Positions 18,767-32,776 of a DNA stretch of 64,000 nucleotides are shown here, in pieces. The notes under the pieces are model-generated. The model was not told where the DNA came from. It worked only from the letters and a program-made list of their open reading frames with translations, and searched no databases. The stretch covers positions 11,321,507-11,385,506 of the forward strand of contig NC_066570.1 in NCBI RefSeq assembly GCF_024679095.1, read 5' to 3'. The position numbers and the translations under genes are program-made. How positions within the stretch are numbered: the stretch's first letter is position 1; each line of letters starts with the position of its first letter. Source of the DNA: Eriocheir sinensis (taxonomy: Eukaryota; Arthropoda; Malacostraca; Decapoda; Varunidae).

Positions 18767-21700
18767 ATACACAGAATATCAATAACATAATGTAAATTTG
18801 AATGAAAATAAAAATGCAAAATACCCATAAAATAAAGCATATTTTAATAAAAATACATAAACAAAAATACACATAGAATAATTAAATTTGTATTGAAATT
18901 AATATACAAAATGCACATACAATAATTTAATTTGTATTGAAAAAATATGCAAAATACACATAAACAGTGTAAATTTGTTTAAAAATTTCTATAGAAATAT
19001 ATATACAAAATACACATGAGATGATGTAAATACGTATAAAAATATATACAAAATACACATTAAATAATGTAAATTCGCGTCAAAATAAATAAACAAAATA
19101 TCAATCAAACAATGTGTATTTGTATGAAAATAGATATACATAATACACATAAAATAACGTAAATTTGTATAAAACTATAAACAAAAATACACAGAAATAA
19201 TTTAAATTTGTATGAAAATAAATATACAAAATACACATAAAATGAGGTAAATTTTTATTTAAATACATATACAAAATACACTTAAAATAATGTAAATTTG
19301 AATGAAAATATATAAACAAATACACTTAAAATAATGTAAATTTGCATAAAATATATATACAAAATACACATTAAATATTGTAAATATATATAAAAAATAT
19401 ATAAAATATATATACAAAATACACATAGAATAATATAAAATCGATTCAAAATAAATACACAGAATATCAATAAAATAATGCAAATTTGTATGAAAATAAA
19501 AATGCAAAATACCCATGAAATAAAGCATATTTTTTTATAAAAATACATATACAAAAATACACATAGAATAATTAAATTTGTATTAAAATTAATATACAAA
19601 ATGCACATACAATAAGGTAAATTTGTATTGAAAAAATATGCAAAATACACATAAAACAGTGTAAATTTGTTTCAAAATATATATACGAATACATATAAAA
19701 TAACGTAGATTTCTATAGAAATATATATACAAAATACACATGAAATGATGTAGATACGTATAAAACTATATATACAAAAAACACATTAAATAATGTAAAT
19801 TCGCGTCAAAATAAATAAACAAAATATCAATAAAAGAATGTGCATTTGTATGAGAATATATATACAAAATACACATAAAATAACTTAAATTTGTATAAAG
19901 CTATATACAAAAATACACAAAAATAATTTACATTTGTATGAAAATAAATATACAAAATACACATAAAATTAAGTAAATTTGTATTGAAATACATATACAC
20001 ATTACACATTAAATAATGTAAATTTGAATAAAAATAGATAAACAAATACACTTAAAATAACGTAAATTTGTATAAAATCTATATACAAAATACAAATTAA
20101 ATAATGTAAATATGTATAAAATAATATATACAAAATACAAAGGGAATAATGTAAATTTGTATGAAAATAAATATACAGAATAATAATAAAATAATGTAAA
20201 TTTGTATGAAAATAAAGAAGCAAAATACCCGTAAAATAACGATTTTTTTAATAAAAATCTGCCAAAATACACATTGTTTTTTTTTTATTTGTTTTAAAAT
20301 AGATAAACAAAATACACATACAATAAGGTAAATTTTTATTGAAATAGATATGCAAAATACATATAAAACAATGTAAATTTGTTTCAAAATATATATATGA
20401 TTACACAAAAAATAACGTAGATTTCTATAAAAATATTTATAGAAAATACACATAAAATGAATTAAATACGTATAAAAAATGTATACAAAATACATATAAG
20501 ATAATGTAAACTCGTATCAAAATAAATAAACTAAATACCAGTAAAAGAATGTGTATTTGTATAAATATAAATATACAAAAAACACATAAAATAAAGTAAA
20601 TTTATATAAAACTATATACAAAAATACACAAAAGTAATTAAATTTGTATGAAAATAGATATTCAAAATACACACAAAATAAGCTAAATTTGAGTTGAAAT
20701 ATATATACAAAATACATAAAATAAAGTAAATTTGTATCAAACTATTTATACAAATACATATATAATTACGTAAATTTGAATAAAAAATATATGAACAAAA
20801 AACACATTAAATAATGTATATACGTATAAAAAATATGTACAAAATACACAAATAATCATATAACTCGAATCAAAATAAATAAATAAAATACCAATGAAAT
20901 AATGTAAATTTGTATGAGAAAATATATACAAAATATACATAAAATAACGCAAATTTCAATAAAAATATATACAAAAATGCACATAAAAAAAGTAAATTTG
21001 CATAAAAATATATATAAAAAACACACATTAAATAATGTAAATGCGTATTAAAATATGTATGAAAAATACCTTTGAAATAATCTAAACTCGTATCGAGTTA
21101 AATTAACAAAAGACCAATAACATAATGTAATTTTGGATGAAAATATATAGAAAATACACATAAAATGACCTAAATACAAATACAAATATACACATTAAAT
21201 AATTTAAAATTGAATGAAATAAATATACAAAATAAACATAAAATAAGGTAAATTTGAAATGAAATATATGTAAAAATGCACATAAAATAATGTAAATTGT
21301 ATGAAAATATATATACAAATACACATAAAATACCATAAATATGTATAAAATTTGTATCAAAATATATACGAATACACACAATAAAATAAAGTATTTTTTT
21401 TATGAGAATATATATACAAAATACACATAAACAATTTAAATACGTAGAAAAATATATATACAAATCACACCTTAAATAATGTAAACTCGTATCAAAGTAA
21501 ATAAACAAAATTCCAATAAAAGAATGTATATTTCTAGGAAAATATATATACAAAATACAAATAAAATAACTAAAATCTGTATAAAAATATATACCAAAAT
21601 ACACAAAATAATTTAAATTTGTTTGAAAATAGATATGCAAAATACACATAAAATTAGGCAAATTTGTATTGAAATACATATATAAAATACACATAAAATA

Positions 21701-22952
21701 ATGTAAATTTGTATGAAAATATATAAACAAATACACATAAAATAATGTAAATTTGGATAAAATATAAATACAAAATAAACATTAAATAATGTAAATATGT
21801 ATAAAAAATATATATACAAAATACTCATAAAATAATGTTAAATCGTATCAAAATAAATAAACAGAATATCAATAAAATAATGTAAATTTGTATGAAAATA
21901 AAGATGCAAAATATCCATATAATAACGCATATTTGCATAAAAATATATATACAAAAATACATATAAAATAACTTAATTTGTATTAAATTAAATATGCAAA
22001 ATGCACGTACAATAAAGTAAATTTGTATTGAAATATATAAGCAAAATACTCATAAATAATGTATATTTGGATCAAAATTTATATGCGAATACACATAAAA
22101 TAGAGTTTATTTCTATGGAAATATACATAAAAAATACATATAAAATGATGTAAATAAGAATAAAAATATATATACCAAATACACCTAAAATAATGTAAAT
22201 TCGTATCAAAATAAATAAACAAAATTCCGATTAAAGAACGTATATTTGTAGGAAAATAAATATATAAAATACACATAAAATAACGAAAATTTGAATAAAA
22301 ATATATACAAAAAAATAAATAATAATTTAAATTTGTATGAAAATGATATACAAAATACACATATAATTAGTTAAATTTGTATAAAATACATGTACAAAAT
22401 ACATATAAAATAATGTAAATTTGTATTAAATGAAAACAAATACACATAAAGTAACTTACATTTGTATAAAATATATATACAAAATACATATAGAATAATG
22501 TAAAATCGTATCAAAATAAATGCACAGAATATCAATAAAATAATGTAAATTTGTATGAAAATATAGATGCAAAATACCCATAAAATAAAGCATATTTTTA
22601 AAAAAATACAAATACAAAAATACACATAGAATAATTAAATTTGTACTAAAATTAATATAGAAAATGCACATACAATAAGGAAAATTTGTATTGAAAAAAT
22701 ATGCAAAATACACATAAAACAGTGTAAATTTGTTTCAAAATATATATACGAATACACATAAAATAAAGTAGATTTCCATAAAAATATATATACAAAATAT
22801 ACATGAAATTTTGTATATAGATTTTTCTACGTTCTTACATTTTTTTATATGTATTTTGTATGTATATTTTCATAAAAATTTACTTTATTTTATTGTGTGA
22901 ATTCATATATTTTTTGATACAAATTTTATACAAATTCATGTTATTTTATCTG

Positions 22953-23126
<174 letters not shown>

Positions 23127-25992
23127 TATGTATTTTACATATAATTCATTACAAATTTACCTTATTTTATGTTTATTTTGTATATTTGTTTAATTCAATT
23201 TTAAATTATTTTATGTGTATACGTGTATTTGTATTTAGGTTATTTTATGTGTATTTTCTATATATATTTTCATCCAAAATTACATTATTTTTTTGGTATT
23301 TTCTTAATTTAATTCGATACGAATTTAGATTATTTCATAGGTATTTAGTATACATATTTTTTTACTCATTTACATTATCTAATGTGTGTTTTGTATATAT
23401 ATTTTTATGCAAATTTATTTTATGTGCATTTCTGTACATATATTTTTATAGAAATTTACGTTATTTTATTGGTATTTTGTTTATTTATTTTCATACGAAT
23501 TACGTGATTATATATGTATTTTGTATATATATTTTTTATACTTATTTACATTATTTAATGTGTATTTTCTTTATATATTTTTATACAAATTTACGTTATT
23601 ATATATGTATTTGTAAAAATATTTTGATACAAATTTACTTTATTCGATGTATTTTGTATATATATTTCAATTCATTTAGCTTATTTTGTATGTATTTTGT
23701 ATATCTATTCTCATACAAATTTAATTACTTCTGTGTATTTTTGTATATAGTTTTATATAAATTAACGCTATTTTATGTGCATTTTGTATATTTATATTTA
23801 TACAAATACACATTCTTTTATTGGTATTTTGTATATTTATATTTATACGAATTTACCTTTTTTTATGTGTATTTTGTATACATTTTTTTATACATATTTA
23901 CTTAATTTTTTGTGTATTTTGTATATGTATTTTATAGAAATTTATGTTATTTTATGTGTATTCGTATATATATTTTGAAACAAATTTACATTGTTTTATA
24001 TGTATTTTGCATATCTATTTCAATACAAATTCACGTTATTGTGTGTGCATTTTTTATATTTATTTTAATACAAATTCAAATATTTTATGTGTATTTTGGT
24101 ATATATAATTTAAAAAAAAAAAGCGTTATTTTATAGGTATTTTGCATCTTAATTTTCATACAAATTTACATTATTTTATTAATATTCTATGTATATATTT
24201 TGATACGATTTTACATTATTCTATTTGTGTTTTGTATTTATTTCTTTATACATATTTACATTAGTTAATGTGTATTTTGTATATATATATATTTGATACA
24301 AATTTACGTTATTTTAAGTGTATTTGTTTATATATTTTCATTCAAATTTACATTATTTTAGGTGTACTTTGAATATGTATTTCAAAAGAAATTTATCTAA
24401 TTTTATGTGTATTTTGTATATTTATTTTCATACTAATTTAAATTATTTTTGTGTATTTTTGTAAATAGTTTTATACAAATTTATGTTATTTTTTGTGTAT
24501 TTTGTATATCTATTTTCAAACAAATACACATTCTTTTATTGATATTTTGTTTATTTATTTTGACGCGAATTTACATCATTTTATGAGTATTTTGTATATA
24601 TATTTTTATACGTATTTACATAATTTCTTGTGTATTTTGTATATATATATATATATATTTCTATAGAAATCTACATTATTTTATGTGTATTCGTATATAT
24701 ACTTTGAAACAAATTTACAGTGTTTTATGTGTATTTTGCATATTTTTTCAATACAAATTTACCTTATTGTATGTGCATTTTGTATGTTAATATTAATACA
24801 AATTTAATTATTCTTTGTGTATTTTTGTATATGTATTTTTATAAAAATATGTTTTATTTTATGGGTATTTTGCATCTTTATTTTCACACAAATTTACATT
24901 ATTTTATGTGTATTTTGTACATGTATTTAAATACAATTTTAACTAAAGATATGTGTATTTTGTATATCTATTTTCATACAAATTGAAATTATTTTTGTGT
25001 ATTTTTGTATATATTTTATGTAAATTTTCGTTATTTTATGTGTATTTTGTATATTTATTTTCCTACAAATATACGTTCTTTTATCGGAGTTTTGTTTATT
25101 TATTTTGATACGAATTTACATTATTTGACGTATATTTATTATATATATTTTTATACTTATTTACATCATTTTATATGTATTTTGTATGTATATTTTCAAA
25201 GAAATTTACTCTATTTTATGAGTATTCGTATCTATATTTTGATGCAAATTTTCATTATTGATGTGTATTTTGCATATCTATTTCAATACAAATTTACTTT
25301 ATTGTATGTGCATTTTGTATATTTAATTTAATTCAAATTTTATTATTCTATATGTTTTTTTGTATATATATTTTTATACAAATATGCGTTATGATATAGG
25401 TATTTTGCATCTTTATTCTCATACAAAGTTACATTATTTTATTGATATTCTGTTTATTTATTTTGATACGATTTTACATTATTTTATGTGTATTTTGTAT
25501 ATATATTTTTATACATATTTAAATTATTTAATGTATATTTATAATATATTTTATCCAAATCTACGCTATTTTATGTGTATTTGCATATATATTTTCATAC
25601 AAATTTACATAATTTTATGTTTGTTTTGTATATGTATTTCAATACAAATTTGTCTATTTTTTTGTGTATTTTGCATATCTATTTTCAAACAAATTTAATT
25701 TATTTTTCTGTATTTTTGTATATATTTTTATACAAATCTTAGTTATATTATTTGTATTTTGTATATATATTTTATAACAAATATACATTCTTTTATTGGA
25801 ATTTTGTTGATTTATTTTGATTCGAATTTACATTATTTTATGTGTATTTTGTATATATATTTTTCTACGTATTTACATTATTTTATGTGTATTTTGAATA
25901 TATATTTTCATAAAAATTTACGTTATTTTATTGGGTGTATTCGTATATAATATGATACAAATTTTATACAAATTCATGATATTTTGTGTATT

Positions 25993-26137
<145 letters not shown>

Positions 26138-26952
26138 TTAATTTTTTTTTTTTTCATGCAAGTTTACGTTATTTTATATGCATTTTTACATATATTTCAT
26201 TACAAATTTACCTTATTTTATGTTTATTTTGTATATTTATTTATTTCAATTTTAAATCATTTTATGTGTATATTTGTATTTGTATTTAGGTTATTTTATG
26301 TTTATTTTCTATATATGTTTTCATCCAAAATTACATTATTTTATTGGTATTTTGTTAATTTAATCCGATACGAATTTAGATTATTTCATAGGTATTTTGT
26401 ATACATATTTTTAAACGCATTTACATTATTTAATGTGTGTTTTGTATATTTATTTTTATACAAATTTACTTTATTTTATGTGCATTTTTGTACATATCTT
26501 TTTTATTGAAATTTGCGTTATTTTATCTGTATTTTGTATATGTTTTCTCATACAAATTTACATTATTTTATTGGTATTTTGTTTATTTATTTTGATACGA
26601 ATTACATGATTATTTATATATTTTGTACATATTTTTTTATACGTATTTACATTATTTAATGTGTATTTTGTTTATTTATTTTTTACAAGTTTACGTTATT
26701 TTATGTATGTTGTATATATATTTCAATTCGAATTTAGCTTACTTTATGTGTATTTTGTATATCTTTTTTCATACAAATTTAATTACTTCTGTGGATTTTT
26801 GTATATAGTTTTATATAAATTTATGTTATTTTATGTGTATTTTGTATATTTATATTAATACAAATACACATTCTTTTATTAGTATTTTGTTTATTTATTT
26901 TGATACGAATTTACCCGTTCTGGCGCAGGCGAGTGTTTATAGTGGCGCCATA

Positions 26953-27269
<317 letters not shown>

Positions 27270-27462
27270 GCCCGTTCTGGCGCAGGCGAGTGTTTTTATA
27301 GTGGCGCCATCCTGGATAGGCTCATGCTGCCCCCTGGAACTCGTTCTTGATTCGCTTGGACGGCTTCCTCTAGAGTCCGGGTTGATGGGTGGTCTTCAGG
27401 ACAGCATGTGGGTAGTTTTAAGCCACTCGTCGGTGACTGAAAAATCCCAGGTGGTAGCGTGG

Positions 27463-27526
27463 GGATTCAAACCCGCGTCGTCCATCACGCCGTGAATGTG
27501 GGCTCAGTACGCTACCAGTTCAGCCA
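27463..27526 (-). promoter_or_regulatory. internal Pol III promoter (A and B boxes) of the SINE
   Basis: The A box TGGCTGAACTGG fits the tRNA consensus TRGCNNARYNGG at every fixed position. The B box GGTTTGAATCC differs from GGTTCGANTCC at one place. Their spacing suits a tRNA-type internal promoter. The tRNA fold downstream is degenerate, so this is not called as a functional tRNA gene. Confidence 0.75.
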
Positions 27527-27532
27527 CCGCCT

Positions 27533-27709
<177 letters not shown>

Positions 27710-28602
27710 TTCACTTTGGCACTATTATGTGTTATTTGGCACATTATTAGAACCAACTTGGCATCTTTTGCTCCTGAAAATCTGGCAACCTTGCGCCAGA
27801 GGACTCTAAGATGGCGGACTGTCAGCTGTCAACAAAGGTACGTCGTCCACTGGAGGGGGTGACCCCCCTGTTAGGTTACAAGTCTTGGTTGGTTTAGTTT
27901 AAAAATAACTGAAAACATCAGTAGCTCTTCATATATCTCTTATACAAACGTTCAACAGTCATGGAAACGCTTTCAAAATCCAATTCAAGGACTATTTACT
28001 GTTGAAAATAGTAGAGATAATATTCACGAAAGCGTGGCCTTCTCTGGCGGCGGTGCAGCCGGTGTTGCGAGAAATACCTCCTCGCAGAAATTAGTCGCAC
28101 ATACATGTGCGAGGGGGGGGGGAGGCCCCCCGTTAGCAGGTCGTAAAGTTCGGGTGGAGTAGTTTAAATATGCTCCCCCACCCTTGACCCTCTGCGAGCC
28201 ATTTAGCGGCTGCGGCGGCGGCACCGTCGCTGTGGCCGCCGCCAACGGAGGCAGCACTTTCGTGAATATTTTCTTTATTATCCCTTGTTTTCAACACTAA
28301 ATAGTCCTTGAATTGGATTTTGTAAGCGTTCCCATGACTGTTGAACGTTTGTAGAAAAGATACATGAGGAGACAGTGACGGTTCATAAGGCAGATACTGG
28401 CACGCTACTAAAACCAATCCTTGCCAAAACAAGCTCTCGGGGCAGGACAAAATAACCTTAGCAAAAGATACATTAGGAGACAGTGACGGTTCATACGGCA
28501 GATACCGGCACGCTACTAAAACCAATCTCTACCAACGGGTGTGAACGGCAGAGCGGGGCGGAGTGTGCTACGGGCCAGTACGGGGAACTGTAGTACTCCT
28601 GA
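27710..28602. other. non-repetitive-looking DNA with inverted and direct duplications
   Basis: No recognised gene. An arm at 27946-28036 recurs inverted at 28250-28350 (shared words ACGTTCAACAGTCATGG, AATCCAATTCAAGGACTATT, ATATTCACGAAAG). A ~75-bp segment at 28340-28415 recurs directly at 28454-28530 (GAGACAGTGACGGTTCATA, GGCACGCTACTAAAACCAAT). A G-run followed by a C-run at 28111-28131 could form a hairpin. The short frame at 27811-27837 (MADCQLSTK) ends in a splice-donor-like AAAG/GTACGT and might be a first exon, with no supporting downstream exon. Confidence 0.6.
28133..28525 (-). CDS. hypothetical 130-codon frame with an internal repeat
   Basis: An unrecognised frame. The motif YLPYEPSLSP occurs twice because the DNA contains a ~75-bp direct duplication. 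Downstream is TFNSHGNAYKIQFKDYL, whose coding DNA also exists as an inverted copy on the plus strand at 27946-28036. The C-terminal part has an alanine run coded by GCC-rich sequence. It may be an exon of a repeated family or a non-coding repeat that happens to be open. There is no domain, membrane segment or signal peptide to assign a role. Confidence 0.18.
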   Translation of the reverse strand: MVLVACRYLPYEPSLSPNVSFAKVILSCPESLFWQGLVLVACQYLPYEPSLSPHVSFLQTFNSHGNAYKIQFKDYLVLKTRDNKENIHESAASVGGGHSDGAAAAAAKWLAEGQGWGSIFKLLHPNFTTC

Positions 28603-28924
28603 TATAGAGGGGTTGCACTGACGTCACACCGCTTCGCTTTTGTTTTAGGAAAAAAAACTGTCAGCCATTTTGGGAGGCAAGAGCGATCAGCTGAGCCCCT
28701 GCCCCCTGATGATGGCTGCCCCGTGCCTCCAGTCTTCATAACACAATCTAAGTGAATATGCAAAAAATCTGGACAGTGGGGCAAGGCTTCGTTATATAAC
28801 TATCCATTAGGCTGCCAAATAATGATGGACATACAGTATATACATTTATTATCAAATTTCATGATATATTTGACGATAAGAACAATGAATATATGAGTAA
28901 TTTAACCCCGGGCATCCCCGGGAA

Positions 28925-29035
28925 GTGTTTAGTAAGAACATAAGAACGATAAGGGGTTTGCAAAAAGCCCACTGACCTATACTTGGCAGCCGGCCCTGTC
29001 TTCCTACCGCGAGTGGCAAAGTAGCACCTATCAGA
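28925..29035 (-). mobile_element. CR1-like LINE 3' UTR remnant
   Basis: The words CCTATACTTGGCAGCC and CGCGAGTGGCA match the 3' UTR of LINE F at 34640-34700. In minus orientation it ends with GTTCTTATGTTCTTA, a short tandem tail like those closing many CR1-type elements. Only the UTR remains, with no coding part. Confidence 0.6.
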
Positions 29036-30680
29036 CAGTAATAGATGGGCCACTAACACCCACACCCACACAGTAATAGATGGACACTAACACCCACACC
29101 CACACAGTAATAGATGGACACTAACACCCACACCCACACAGTAACAAATGGACACTAACCCACACACACAGTAATAGATGGGCCACTAACACCCACACCC
29201 ACACAGTAATAGATGGACACTAACACCCACACCCACACAGTAATAGATGGACACTAACACCCACACCCACACAGTAATAGATGGACACTAACACCCACAC
29301 CCACACAGTAATAGATGGACACTAACACCCACACCCACACAGTAATAGATGGACACTAACACCCACACAGTAATAGATGGACACTAACACACAGTAATAG
29401 ATGGACACTAACACCCACACAGTAATAGATGGACACTAACACCCACACCCACACAGTAATAGATGGACACTAACACCCACACCCACACAGTAATAGATGG
29501 ACACTAACACCCACACAGTAATAGATGGACACTAACACCCACACCCACACAGTAATAGATGGACACTAACACACCCACACCCACACAGTAATAGATGGAC
29601 ACTAACACCCACACCCACACAGTAATAGATGGACACTAACACCCACACCCACACAGTAATAGATGGACACTAACACCCACACCCACACAGTAATAGATGG
29701 ACACTAACACACAGTAATAGATGGACACTAACACCCACACCCACACAGTAATAGATGGACACTAACACCCACACCCACACAGTAATAGATGGACACTAAC
29801 ACCCACACCCACACAGTAATAGATGGACACTAACACCCACACCCACACAGTAATAGATGGACACTAACACACAGTAATAGATGGACACTAACACCCACAC
29901 CCACACATTAAGAGATGGACACTAACACACAGTAATAGATGGACACTAACACCCACACCCACACAGTAATAGATGGACACTAACACACAGTAATAGATGG
30001 ACACTAACACCCACACCCACACAGTAATAGATGGACACTAACACACAGTAATAGATGGACACTAACACACAGTAATAGATGGACACTAACACCCACACCC
30101 ACACAGTAATAGATGGACACTAACACACAGTAATAGATGGACACTAACACCCACACCCACACAGTAATAGATGGACACTAACACCCACACCCACACAGTA
30201 ATAGATGGACACTAACACACAGTAATAGATGGACACTAACACCCACACCCACACAGTAATAGATGGACACTAACACACAGTAATAGATGGACACTAACAC
30301 ACAGTAATAGATGGACACTAACACCCACACCCACACAGTAATAGATGGACACTAACACACAGTAATAGATGGACACTAACACCCACACCCACACAGTAAT
30401 AGATGGACACTAACACACAGTAATAGATGGACACTAACACACAGTAATAGATGGACACTAACACACAGTAACAGATGGACACTAACACCCACACCCACAC
30501 AGTAATAGATTGGCCACTAACACACCCACACCCACACAGTAACAGATGGACACTAACACCCACACCCACACAGTAATAGATTGGCCTCTAACACACCCAC
30601 ACCCACACAGTAACAGATGGACACTAACACCCACACTTACACAGTAATAGATGGTCCACTAACACAAACGCCCACACAGT
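29033..30680. repeat. minisatellite, 24/28/34-bp unit variants, about 50 copies
   Basis: Units share CAGTAATAGATGGACACTAA and differ by how many CCCACA blocks follow, giving 34-bp (two CCCACA groups), 28-bp and 24-bp forms. Copies are nearly identical except at the edges, where GGGCCACTAA, TTGGCC and GTAACAGATGG variants occur. The first unit runs out of the LINE 3' UTR remnant. Frames through it are spurious. Confidence 0.96.
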
Positions 30681-30833
30681 AACATGGCGGGGAAATACTG
30701 AGGAGCTCTCTTGCGGTAAATATGTGCCTCCCAAAATGGCGGGCCTTTGCGGGGCGGCTGAGAAGTGATCAGCTGATCATTGCTGATGACGTCACGTGCA
30801 ACCCCTCTATAATTATTATATTATAGTAACTTA

Positions 30834-30859
30834 ATCTCTCTCTCTCTCTCTCTCTCTCT
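30834..30859. repeat. (CT)n microsatellite at the 5' truncation of LINE copy A
   Basis: Short CT array that directly abuts the truncated 5' end of a CR1-like LINE whose 3' end also runs into (CT)n. Confidence 0.93.
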
Positions 30860-31235
30860 TCTCAACGACGCAGTACGTGACACCCGATCAAAAAACGACT
30901 CTCAGCCACGTCCCTCCACCCAGCCCGTTTAAATAGACGCCATTCATCGCAACAAACTCGTAGCCTTGAACCCGCCAGTACCTCCACTTCTATTACCAAG
31001 CCTCATGATAACCTAAGAGTCCTTAGTTTTCATGCGCGTAGACTAAGAAACAAGTCTGATGAACTGAGATGTCTTGCTCTGACAAAATTTTGACGTAATT
31101 GCTATAACCAAAACACTTATCGACACCACAAATATTGATTTAAGTACAGAATACAACATAGATGGCAACAGACTCTTCAACAAAGATCGTGTAAACCGTA
31201 GAGGTGGTGGTGTCGCCCTTCTTGTCAAAAGCTAT

Positions 31236-32495
31236 TTGCAACCCACTGACAGAACACCTAGAGACAGTAACGTTGAACATTTGTGCGTGCGAGTAAACAT
31301 TGCAAAGGTCAATTTAAATATATCTGTCACCTACAGGCCTCCGGGGCAATCACTCGATGCCGATCTTGAAATGTACAGCGTTTTAAGGCAGTCACTGAAT
31401 AACAGCGACTCACTGATATTAGGAGACTTTAATCTCCCTTATATCGACTGGGCGACACTGTCAGGTACAGAAGGCGAGTCATATAGAATGATCGAATTTT
31501 TAGAAGAAAATTATCAAAGCCAAATGATTTCTGAACCAACTCGACAAAATAACATACTAGACCTTGATATAACGACCCAAGATAACCTAGTCAGTAATGT
31601 CACGGTAGGAGAACACCGCGGTTCTTGCGATCATAAATTAATCCGCGTCGTCATTAGAGCTCAAACATCAGCGACTGAAAATAAAGTAAAGGTGCCCGAT
31701 TTCAAAAGAGCTAATTTCGTAGAAATCCGACGAAAACTAATAGAAATGCAACCATCAGATGACGGTAATGTAGAGGACGCCTGGCTAAGCTTTAAAAATC
31801 ATTTACTCACTCAGCAGAACACATTCGTCCCTTTGTGTGAGAAGCGAAGTAACACTAATAAAAGCCCACCTTGGTTTAACAGCGAGATTAAACACTCAGT
31901 CAAAGAGAGAAAATTGTTTTACAGGTTAAAGAAAGAGCAAAGCACGCCCGAAAACATTAGACTCTACCATGATGCCAGGCGACGAGTGAAAAGATTAGTA
32001 TGTCAGGCAAAGCGTAGATATGAAGAAACTATTGCGGCCAACTGTAAAAATAATCCGAAATCCTTCTTCAGTTACATAAACAACAGAAAGACGATCAGAA
32101 GTGGAATTGGACCCTTAACAAACAGCGACGGTGCACTAGTGACTGACAGCAAACACGTTGCAAACCTATTAAACAATTACTTTTTCTCGGTGTTTAATAC
32201 TAACAGTCCTCCCACCACTACCACCAACACCAGTACTAATGTAAATCTCGAGCATGCATTGCCTAATTTTGAAATAACAACCGATGAAGTCCTTAAAACT
32301 CTCCACTCACTTCAAACAAATAAAAGTCCCGGACCCGATAAAGTAGATCCTATACTGCTTAAAGAAACAAAGAGCGAAATAGTCTCCTCCCTCACAACCG
32401 TATTCAATATGTTCTTGCGACAAGGCATCGTCCCTTCGGATTCGAAAAAGGCTAACGTGACACCGATTTTTAAGAAAGGAGACGATTGTAGATAA
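31236..32495 (+). pseudogene. copy A ORF2, endonuclease and RT N-terminus
   Basis: Encodes most of an APE-type (EEP) endonuclease: the TYRPPG, GDFNLPYIDW and ILDL motifs are present, while the usual SDH histidine motif reads CDH. A linker with the WFNSEIK motif and the start of RT (NKSPGPDKV, VTPIFKKGD) follow. The first ~70 residues of the endonuclease lie upstream at 31015-31235 in another frame. The frame ends at the ~40-nt deletion described for the element. In the intact family this protein nicks DNA and primes cDNA synthesis there. Confidence 0.9.
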
Positions 32496-32776
32496 GCTAC
32501 TTGAGAGCATAATTAGAGACAAAATTGTGAGTTACCTCGAAAGCCACTCATTAATTGGGGATTCACAACATGGATTCCGTAACAAAAGATCCTGCCTATC
32601 AAACCTATTGACCTTTTATAACGACCTCTTCTCAGTTTATGACGTAACCAAATCATTGGACGTAGTCTATCTTGATTTCAGAGAAAGCGTTTGACAAAGT
32701 CCCACATTATAAATTACTTTATGAATTAAAGGAAATAGGTATTGACGGTCAAGTAAACCAATGAATCGCGAATTGG

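Larger units (their letters stand above)
28603..30811. mobile_element. candidate TIR DNA transposon (non-autonomous) with internal minisatellite
   Basis: The left end TATAGAGGGGTTGCAC-TGACGTCA (from 28603) matches the reverse complement of the right end TATAGAGGGGTTGCACGTGACGTCA (to 30811). A second shared inverted word, GCCATTTTGGGAGGCA, lies subterminally at 28664 and 30725-30740, and GATCAGCTGA occurs near both ends. If the outermost TA is a target duplication, this fits TA-targeting DNA transposons. The interior has no transposase frame. It holds a LINE 3' remnant and a long minisatellite. The superfamily is not assigned. Confidence 0.6.

Noticed and set aside
30318..30569. 83-codon Val/Ser-rich frame
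   Set aside because: Lies wholly within the minisatellite.
29033..30680. CRISPR-like array (short repeats at regular spacing)
   Set aside because: Spacers are not unique; the whole unit is repeated with length variants, so it is a minisatellite in a eukaryotic genome.
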